Below are positions 4,501-9,552 of a DNA stretch of 9,552 nt, one piece after another (position 1 is the stretch's first letter; each line of letters begins with the position of its first letter). Where the stretch lies: positions 1-9,552 of the forward strand of contig JBFLVQ010000360.1 of NCBI GenBank assembly GCA_040758525.1. The letters run 5' to 3'. The notes under the pieces are model-generated. The model saw nothing but the letters and a program-made list of their open reading frames with translations, ran no database searches and was not told where the DNA came from. The position numbers and the translations under genes are program-made. The DNA is from JBFLVQ01 sp040758525 (lineage in GTDB: Bacteria; Acidobacteriota; Blastocatellia; Chloracidobacteriales; JADJPF01).

Positions 4501-7236
4501 GTGAACGATTGGTACAGGCTGGAAGCGTCAGAAGCAGCAGAGCGATTGCAGGTGTCGCCAGCAGCAGGTTTGAGTGCTAAAGAAGCGGCTCAGCGTTTGA
4601 CAAAATATGGTCCTAACGAATTGTTAGAACAGGGCGGCAAGGGGTTAGTGCGGATCCTTTGGGAACAACTGGCAGCCACGATGGTAGTAGTTTTAATTGT
4701 CGCAGCAATGGTCTCGGCTCTGCTCGGCGATTATCGAGACAGTCTGGCAATAATAATTATTGTTGTGCTTAATGCAATCCTAGGAACGGTTCAGGAGTAT
4801 CGTGCAGAAAAGGCACTGGCCGCTTTACGCCGCTTGGCGGCACCTAGCGTAAGGGTACGTCGTGATGGTGTAGTAGAAGAGATCTCAGCACAGAAGCTTG
4901 TACCAGGCGATGTTATATTATTAGAGGTAGGAAATGTTGTACCCGCCGATGCCCGTATACTTGAGAGCATTAATCTACGTTTACAAGAATCTGCGCTCAC
5001 CGGTGAATCACAACCAGTAGAAAAGTTAGTGCCAGCATTGTCAGAAGAGCATTCCATTGCCGAGCGTAGTAATATGGTTTATCTGGGCACAGTGGTAACC
5101 TATGGGCGTGGTCTAGCTATGGTTACAGAGACAGGAATGCAGACAGAGCTGGGCAAAATCGCAGCAATGATACAGACAGTGAGTGCTGAGCAGACACCGC
5201 TACAGCGGCGACTGAATCAATTAGGTTATATATTGGTGGGTGTAATTCTGCTGCTCGTCACGATCATTTTTGCTCTCGGTCTATGGCGCGGTGAGAACCT
5301 ACATTTAATGTTTATGATCGGCGTGAGTCTAGCTGTGGCCGCGATACCAGAAGCACTGCCTGCAGTAGTGACGATTACACTTGCCTTGGGTGCCCAGCGT
5401 ATGCTTAAACGTCGTGCATTAATTCGTAAACTGCCCGCGGTCGAGACGCTTGGCTCAGTCACAGTAATCTGTTCTGATAAGACGGGTACGCTTACAGAAA
5501 ACCGTATGACTATGACAATGGCCTACCTAGTAGGCGAGTTGATAGATTTGAGTCAACACAACCGTAGTACACAACATTCTAGTCTAGCAGTACTGCTTGG
5601 GGCAGCCACATTATGTAATGACGCGGTACTCAAATCTGAGAATGGCACCACATCACAACAGGCAATTGGTGATCCTACAGAAACAGCGCTAGCCTTAGCA
5701 GCAGCACAATTAGGGTTGGAAAAAGCTCAATTGGAGAAGGTTCTTCCTAGAGTTGATGAGTTGCCATTTGAATCTGAACGTAAACGTATGACCACGCTAC
5801 ACCAGGTCACCAGCACAAATGATCTCCCAGATGCACTGGCAACAATCTGCACTGGCTCTGATATGGCTACGCCTCAATATCTTATATTCACTAAAGGCGC
5901 TGTCGATAGCCTATTGGAACTCTCCAATCAGGTATGGGTGAAAGGTCGTTGTGAGCCACTCACAGCACATTGGCGTAAACAGATTATTGCGGCACATGAT
6001 CGTATGACAGGAAGTGGTATGCGTGTGCTGGCTATTGCTTTTCGACCATTGACAGACTTTACTGGGCACATCGAAGAGTTCGAGCAAGAGTTAATCTTTA
6101 TTGGGCTAACTGGGCTGATGGATCCCGCCCGGCCAGAGGTTAAAGAGGCAGTCTCTACTTGTCAATCAGCAGGCATACGACCATTAATAATCACCGGCGA
6201 TCACCCTTTGACAGCTCAGTATATTGCTCAATCTCTCTCAATAGGTAATGGTGGACATATTCTCACAGGATCACAACTAGATCGTATGTCGGTTGAGGAA
6301 CTGACTAATATTGTAGAAGAGATCTCTGTCTACGCACGTGTTTCACCAGCACACAAGCTTAAGATCGTAGAGGCACTACAGAATCGTGGTCAAATTGTCG
6401 CAATGACAGGAGACGGTGTTAATGATGCGCCTGCCCTTAAGAAAGCCGATATAGGTTTGGCTATGGGTATTACTGGTACTGATGTAGCAAAAGAAGCATC
6501 AGATATGGTATTGCTTGATGATAACTTTGCCACCATTGTGTCTGCTGTCGAGGAAGGACGAGTTATCTACGATAATATACGCAAGTATATCAACAATACT
6601 ATGACAGGCAATGCTGGCGCGATCTGGACAATGTTCCTTGCTCCGTTCTTGGGTATGCCACTACCATTACTGCCGCTACAAGTGTTATGGATGAATCTAG
6701 TCACAGATGGTCTACCTTCAGTTGCGTTAGGATTAGAGCCTGCCGAGCGAGATACGATGAAACGGGAGCCGTATCATCCTGGTGAGACTATATTCAGTCG
6801 TGGAATGGGCTACCATATAATCGTAATGGGGCTATTTATTGGTCTGCTGCTGTTAGGCTTAGGTTATTGGTACTGGTGTGCAGGCGCAGCATATTGGCAG
6901 ACTATGGTGCTTACTACGCTTATCTACGCACGTATGGCACATATCTTAGCCACACGCTCGGAGCGAGATTCACTTTTTACTGTTGGTATCTTCTCTAACA
7001 GGCCACTTTTTGCTGCAGTAGCGTTAACCGGCGTGTTGCAATTGTGTGTGATCTATCTTCCGCCATTACAAGCGCTCTTTCAAACAGTCGCCTTGCCAAC
7101 CATAGATCTGTTATTTAGTCTGGCATTAAGTATCCTGGTCTTCATTATGGTAGAGGTAAAGAAATGGCTACGGCGGCGTGGCTCTACACAAAACAACAAG
7201 CAGATCTGTTATTCAGAACGTACCTTACCAACTTGA
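4501..7236 (+). CDS. P-type IIA cation (Ca2+)-transporting ATPase
   Basis: At 911 residues this is full length for a SERCA/PMR1-like pump. In order: N-terminal cation-ATPase domain (Trp4 to about 75), actuator motif TGES (167-170), M4 motif PEALP (283-287, Glu284), phosphorylation motif DKTGT (Asp326), KGA (465-467) in the nucleotide-binding domain, TGD (565-567) and hinge TGDGVND (636-642), M6 NLVTDG (Asn732, Thr735, Asp736) and C-terminal helices. It should export Ca2+ from the cytoplasm using ATP. M4 Glu284, Asn732 and Asp736 match SERCA site II. SERCA Glu771 corresponds to Ala707 and Glu908 to Arg811, the pattern of Listeria LMCA1, which moves one Ca2+ per ATP. Mn2+ cannot be excluded. 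The start is GTG 4501 behind purine-rich GAAGGGAAG. It is divergent from the universal stress protein gene, and its last 28 bp overlap the convergent permease gene. Confidence 0.93.
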   Translation: MNDWYRLEASEAAERLQVSPAAGLSAKEAAQRLTKYGPNELLEQGGKGLVRILWEQLAATMVVVLIVAAMVSALLGDYRDSLAIIIIVVLNAILGTVQEYRAEKALAALRRLAAPSVRVRRDGVVEEISAQKLVPGDVILLEVGNVVPADARILESINLRLQESALTGESQPVEKLVPALSEEHSIAERSNMVYLGTVVTYGRGLAMVTETGMQTELGKIAAMIQTVSAEQTPLQRRLNQLGYILVGVILLLVTIIFALGLWRGENLHLMFMIGVSLAVAAIPEALPAVVTITLALGAQRMLKRRALIRKLPAVETLGSVTVICSDKTGTLTENRMTMTMAYLVGELIDLSQHNRSTQHSSLAVLLGAATLCNDAVLKSENGTTSQQAIGDPTETALALAAAQLGLEKAQLEKVLPRVDELPFESERKRMTTLHQVTSTNDLPDALATICTGSDMATPQYLIFTKGAVDSLLELSNQVWVKGRCEPLTAHWRKQIIAAHDRMTGSGMRVLAIAFRPLTDFTGHIEEFEQELIFIGLTGLMDPARPEVKEAVSTCQSAGIRPLIITGDHPLTAQYIAQSLSIGNGGHILTGSQLDRMSVEELTNIVEEISVYARVSPAHKLKIVEALQNRGQIVAMTGDGVNDAPALKKADIGLAMGITGTDVAKEASDMVLLDDNFATIVSAVEEGRVIYDNIRKYINNTMTGNAGAIWTMFLAPFLGMPLPLLPLQVLWMNLVTDGLPSVALGLEPAERDTMKREPYHPGETIFSRGMGYHIIVMGLFIGLLLLGLGYWYWCAGAAYWQTMVLTTLIYARMAHILATRSERDSLFTVGIFSNRPLFAAVALTGVLQLCVIYLPPLQALFQTVALPTIDLLFSLALSILVFIMVEVKKWLRRRGSTQNNKQICYSERTLPT

Positions 7237-8639
7237 GCGGCACGTTTCTCTTTTCGTTTACCATTTAGGTAGACGGCTACCCCGGCGAGCAGAAGTAGTG
7301 CTGTTAGACCGATCGTTTTGGTAATCGCCAATAGCTTGTTAGGTTCATCTTGTGATGGTATCACCGCGAGAACAACCGATATCGAAGTAGTAATAAATCC
7401 TAATGATGCAAAAATATAAGCAACAACTTTACCACCAGGTACACGTATCACATCGGTGCCTGCTGGTTCACGTTGTAGCTTAATTAGAGCTGCGAACATA
7501 AAAAGAAAAGGAATAAAGTAAGTGATAATTCCCATGCTTACCAGTACTTCATATGCACCTTTAACACTGGTGCCGGCTTGACTAAGAAAGATAAAGAGTG
7601 CAGCAATAAGAGCTTGTATGATCAATGCAATATGAGGTGTGCCCCATCTCTTATGTAATTGGCCAAAAGCAGGTGGTAATAGGTGATCAAGTCCAGCCAC
7701 GAATGGCAAGCGAGCCGTAGCTGCAAACCATGCTCCTACTGCGCCGACTCCACTTACTGTGATAAGGATTGCCGTTAATGGAGAAAGACCAGCCAAATTT
7801 GTCCGTTGTCCTACTTCTCTGATCGCTTGCATTATACCCTGCAGGGCGCTTACTTTCTGGCTAGGCAATGCTAGTAGCACACAGATTGTTGTCAATATGT
7901 AAATTCCAGTAATAATTATTGCTGCCGTGATTACTGCACGTGGAATATTTCGACGTGGATTCTCTATCTCTTCACCCATAGTAGAAGCACTCTCTACACC
8001 TCCAAAAGCAAATGCGATTGTTGACCAGAAGATGATATCTTTGAGGTTGATACTAGGTAGTAAGCTAGTAGTGGTAAATTCAGTAGCTGAACCGAATCGC
8101 CACCAAGCTACGGCTCCCATTATTAACAGAATGATCGCCGGTACCCATAGACAGATTGCGCCAATATTGTGCAACCATTTACTAATGTTGAGCCCAATAA
8201 TATTAAGCGTCACAGCAAGCGTAAGTCCGACCAACGAGACGATAATGAAGTAGGGTCTATTGTCTGAGAGATCTTGCCAGTCATCGTTAATAAAAAGCGC
8301 ATTAGCGGCGATGAAATAGAGTAGGCCAGGGAAATAAGGGAGATTAGAAGTCCAATAACTCCACCCTGTAATAAAGCCGGCAAAACTTCCAAAAGCCTGT
8401 TTGCTCCAAAGGTAGGGGCCGCCTTCCTGTGGATAGCGCGATGAGAGTTCCAGAACGCAAAAGACCAGTGGAACGAAGAGGCAGACACAAGTGATCAACC
8501 AAACGGTAATAGCACTGGGACCGGCTGCTGCTGCGGTTGCGATCCAGCGTGGCGCAAAGACAGTAACAACATAAAAGAGCACTAGATCAGGAAACCCCAT
8601 CACCGCCCTTAGTTGGTGAGTTGCCTCTGGTTTAGACAT
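7209..8639 (-). CDS. APC-superfamily amino-acid permease
   Basis: This 476-residue protein has about 12 hydrophobic segments. It carries classic APC amino-acid/polyamine transporter marks: the M2-M3 loop ELSSRYPQEGGPYLWSKQAFG at 64-84 followed by GFITGW, and the M6 region FAFGGVES with GEEIENPRRNIPRA after it. The tail is basic and cytosolic (NGKRKEKRA). It should import or exchange an amino acid or amine by proton or substrate coupling; the substrate cannot be read from the sequence. ATG 8639 has AGAGG (8652-8648) 8 nt upstream. That site is predicted to be maskable by a leader segment (see 8640-8791), so translation may be regulated by RNA. The gene lies downstream of ssb on the same strand but behind a terminator and its own candidate promoter, so it is probably a separate unit. 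Its 3' end overlaps that of the ATPase gene. Confidence 0.9.
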   Translation of the reverse strand: MSKPEATHQLRAVMGFPDLVLFYVVTVFAPRWIATAAAAGPSAITVWLITCVCLFVPLVFCVLELSSRYPQEGGPYLWSKQAFGSFAGFITGWSYWTSNLPYFPGLLYFIAANALFINDDWQDLSDNRPYFIIVSLVGLTLAVTLNIIGLNISKWLHNIGAICLWVPAIILLIMGAVAWWRFGSATEFTTTSLLPSINLKDIIFWSTIAFAFGGVESASTMGEEIENPRRNIPRAVITAAIIITGIYILTTICVLLALPSQKVSALQGIMQAIREVGQRTNLAGLSPLTAILITVSGVGAVGAWFAATARLPFVAGLDHLLPPAFGQLHKRWGTPHIALIIQALIAALFIFLSQAGTSVKGAYEVLVSMGIITYFIPFLFMFAALIKLQREPAGTDVIRVPGGKVVAYIFASLGFITTSISVVLAVIPSQDEPNKLLAITKTIGLTALLLLAGVAVYLNGKRKEKRAAQVGKVRSE

Positions 8640-8791
8640 TGGCAGCGCCTCTTACTAAGAATCTGTTCTGATTAATATTGAATCTAACAATAGTATCAGA
8701 ACTGCTAAGGCTTGCTCCAATCATTACCTAGGATCTTGCTAGCTATAAGATTGATAAGCAAACCCGGCCATTCTAGCAGAGGCTGCTGCCA
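8640..8791 (-). promoter_or_regulatory. Ribosome-binding-site sequestering pair in the permease leader
   Basis: On the minus strand the leader segment UGGCAGC-A-GCCUCU (8791-8778) is complementary to AGAGGC-GCUGCCA (8652-8640). That gives 13 pairs with one bulged A and covers the whole AGAGG site up to the base before the ATG. The same segment can instead form the local hairpin AGCAG-CCU-CUGCU (8787-8775), which would free the ribosome-binding site. Mutually exclusive folds of this kind are the mark of a translational switch. The ligand is not identified. Confidence 0.5.
8665..8702. repeat. Inverted repeat / hairpin just upstream of the permease ribosome-binding site
   Basis: GTTCTGAT (8665-8672) and ATCAGAAC (8695-8702) are exact inverted repeats. 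Inside them TATTG (8676-8680) pairs with CAATA (8688-8692), making 13 pairs in 38 nt. No T-run follows on either strand, so it is not a standard terminator. It may be an RNA structure holding the leader arms together, or a dimeric protein-binding site. Confidence 0.5.
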
Positions 8792-8814
8792 TGTTGCTAA
8801 TTGTGACACACCGC

Positions 8815-8847
8815 ACGCGCTAGAAGCACGGCGGCTTCTTTGCGCGT
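8815..8847. repeat. Strong hairpin in the permease leader
   Basis: ACGCGC (8815-8820) pairs with GCGCGT (8842-8847), and AGAAGC (8822-8827) with GCTTCT (8834-8839), around a 6-nt loop. This gives 12 Watson-Crick pairs with a small internal loop. No T-run follows in either direction. Confidence 0.5.
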
Positions 8848-8888
8848 AAGGAAACTTTTGGTCTTTCTTCGAAGCACCTACGGATAAG

Positions 8889-8934
8889 CGATACTCGCAG
8901 TAATTGAGACGTGGTCTCTACTGCATTGAGTTCG
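8889..8934. repeat. Eighteen-pair hairpin with symmetric 3-nt bulges
   Basis: The arms pair as CGA/TCG, ACTC/GAGT, GCAGTA/TACTGC and GAGAC/GTCTC around a 3-nt loop (8911-8913). There is an unpaired ATT on each strand at a different level (8903-8905 and 8925-8927) and a single-base bulge at 8892. All pairs are Watson-Crick, so the sequence does not tell which strand is transcribed. Confidence 0.55.
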
Positions 8935-8954
8935 TAGTTGCCAGCAGATACTTA

Positions 8955-8971
8955 CGGGCGGTGCCACTTGC
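8955..8971 (-). promoter_or_regulatory. T-box-like sequence in the permease leader
   Basis: The minus strand reads GCAAGTGGCACCGCCCG. Its core GTGGCACCGC (8967-8958) fits the T-box consensus core GUGGNACCGC, in the sense orientation upstream of an amino-acid permease, a common T-box target. A distal strand, CGGGUUUGC (8766-8758), could pair with GCCCG and GCAA around the UGGCACC bulge like an antiterminator. Against this, the motif can also sit in the loop of a local GCGGGC/GCCCGT stem, the loop to the distal strand is nearly 190 nt, and I found no stem I. Confidence 0.3.
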
Positions 8972-9143
8972 CCGCCATCGCTGTCCTGGCTAACGGTCTA
9001 ACTGGTTTCCGCGCCGATATAGAGAGCGACAACACCTTGATCTTTCAACCCAGGCTTTTGGAGAAACTCACAGGACACTTCCTAAGGCCACTCGACAACG
9101 CCATTATCTGACTATCTGTGTACCTTCGCCTGTAATTCGCTTG

Positions 9144-9172
9144 AGTATAAACTTGATCATTATGGAACGCAA
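9144..9172 (-). promoter_or_regulatory. Candidate promoter for the permease leader
   Basis: On the minus strand TTGCGT (9172-9167) and TATACT (9149-9144) are 17 nt apart. The predicted start is near 9137, just past the ssb terminator, giving a leader of about 500 nt. The -10 box is strong; the -35 matches only in TTG. Confidence 0.4.
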
Positions 9173-9197
9173 TAAAACAATGGCTAAAGCCAGGGAG

Positions 9198-9247
9198 AAA
9201 ACCCGCCTATCTACACGCCATAAATGGACGGCAGCTTGCGGCGGGTT
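9198..9247 (-). terminator. Intrinsic terminator of ssb
   Basis: On the minus strand AACCCGCC (9247-9240) and GGCGGGTT (9207-9200) form an 8-bp GC-rich stem that runs into TTTTCTCC, 13 nt after the ssb stop. The 32-nt loop is long but can hold a small CCAT/ATGG inner stem. A short T-run (9249-9252) also follows the stem on the plus strand. Confidence 0.55.
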
Positions 9248-9260
9248 GCTTTTCTGTCAA

Positions 9261-9552
9261 CTAGAACGGAATGTCATCCTCACGAATCGTATCGATAGTA
9301 GGTTTGAGCGGGCTGCCTTTAGCGGCGGCGCCTGCTGCCATTGTGCCAGTATCATTGGCAGTCTCTTCGCCACGACCACCTAGCATCTGTAGTTCTGTGC
9401 CACGCACATCTAGGCTTACACGGGTGCGACCGTCTTTATCTGTCCATTCGCGTGCATGCAGCCGACCTTCAATATAGACCAGTCGGCCTTTTGCCAGGTA
9501 CTGTTTCGCTATTTCTGCCAAACGATCCCAGAAAGTAACACGAAACCAGATG
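9261..9552 (-). CDS. ssb: Single-stranded DNA-binding protein (N-terminus beyond window)
   Basis: The frame is open from the right edge to TAG at 9263-9261, giving 96 visible residues of the C-terminal part. The TTG at 9521, a possible start by ORF rules, is an internal leucine, because the conserved WFRVTFWDRLAE runs straight across it. The OB-fold second half is clear: YLAKGRLVYIEGRLHAREW, TDKDGRTR, then SLDVRGTELQMLGG. A glycine/alanine/threonine-rich flexible linker of about 30 residues follows. The protein ends with the acidic tip REDDIPF, which in SSB proteins docks repair and replication partners. It coats single-stranded DNA in replication, recombination and repair. The linker is short, as in housekeeping SSBs. 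Upstream partners such as rpsF or rpsR, frequent neighbours of ssb, would lie outside the window. An intrinsic terminator follows at 9198-9247. Confidence 0.93.
   Translation of the reverse strand, partial: IWFRVTFWDRLAEIAKQYLAKGRLVYIEGRLHAREWTDKDGRTRVSLDVRGTELQMLGGRGEETANDTGTMAAGAAAKGSPLKPTIDTIREDDIPF

Larger units (their letters stand above)
8640..9137 (-). promoter_or_regulatory. Long structured 5' leader of the permease gene (riboswitch-like; possible T-box relative)
   Basis: About 500 nt without a supported gene hold an unusual density of strong hairpins: 9053-9089 (9 pairs plus a U-U, counted on the plus strand), 8940-8990 (GCCAG and CAG arms closing a GC-rich inner stem), 8889-8934 (18 pairs), 8815-8847 (12 pairs) and 8665-8702 (13 pairs). 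A promoter-like element precedes it at 9144-9172 and the permease follows. It also contains a T-box-like core (8958-8967) and an anti-Shine-Dalgarno segment (8778-8791). No hairpin is followed by a clear T-run, so control at translation is more likely than at termination. An independent small RNA, or one on the opposite strand, is possible. One frame on the minus strand stays open between widely spaced TAG codons, but I judge that to be chance. Confidence 0.45.

Noticed and set aside
8861..8880. TTCGAAGC considered as a tRNA T-loop
   Set aside because: The flanking bases cannot form the 5-bp T-stem, and no acceptor or anticodon arm is found.
8958..8995. Possible B12-box-like AGCCAGGA near a GC-rich hairpin, considered as a cobalamin riboswitch
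   Set aside because: Only part of the box matches, it comes before rather than after the hairpin on the permease strand, and the other conserved cobalamin-riboswitch segments are absent.
8801..9110. Minus-strand frame interrupted only by TAG codons, considered as an amber-recoded or decayed gene
   Set aside because: TAG is a normal stop in this window (CBS, MgtC/DUF4010 and ssb genes end in it). A stretch of about 100 codons lacking TAA and TGA is not rare among six frames, and I recognise no protein family.
9521..9521. TTG as the start codon of an 86-residue SSB
   Set aside because: The conserved OB-fold sequence continues in frame upstream to the window edge, so this is an internal leucine.

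Overview
The window is bacterial chromosomal DNA of moderate G+C. It carries seven recognisable protein genes, two of them cut by the window edges, one small gene missed by simple ORF length cut-offs, and one long structured leader. I cannot name the organism. The left-edge gene is a subtilisin of the PatA/PatG (cyanobactin-maturation) type. That type is best known from cyanobacteria, but relatives occur in other phyla, and nothing else here is specifically cyanobacterial. Genes are well spaced, and ATG, GTG and all three stop codons are used.

Layout, left to right. 1-745 (-): PatA/PatG-type protease whose C-terminal part lies outside the window. 746-1180: gene-free divergent spacer. 1181-1651 (+): protein made of two CBS domains. 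1761-3005 (-): MgtC/DUF4010 membrane protein. 3130-3297 (-): 55-residue protein with a GTG start and a very strong ribosome-binding site, unrecognised. 3335-4225 (-): tandem universal stress protein. These three minus-strand genes may form a unit running from the stress protein to the membrane protein. 4226-4500: divergent promoter region with two abutting palindromes. 4501-7236 (+): P-type IIA (Ca2+) ATPase. 7209-8639 (-): APC-family amino-acid permease, overlapping the ATPase tail to tail by 28 bp. 8640-9150: about 500 nt leader of the permease. 9198-9247: terminator of the next gene. 9261-9552 (-): single-strand DNA-binding protein, lacking its N-terminal part.

Functional reading. The CBS protein, universal stress protein, MgtC/DUF4010 protein and Ca2+-type ATPase form a neighbourhood of energy or stress sensing and ion homeostasis; their joint action is inferred from proximity only. 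The ATPase carries Ala and Arg at positions matching two SERCA site-I carboxylates, predicting one Ca2+ per cycle, as in Listeria LMCA1.

The most interesting region is the permease leader. It has a plausible promoter just after the ssb terminator and several strong hairpins. It also has a T-box-like sequence in the sense orientation, and a segment complementary over 13 bp (one bulged base) to the permease ribosome-binding site. That segment can alternatively fold on itself. Together these suggest RNA-level control of translation of an amino-acid transporter, possibly by an unusual T-box-like element. A canonical T-box stem I was not recognised, so the class is open.
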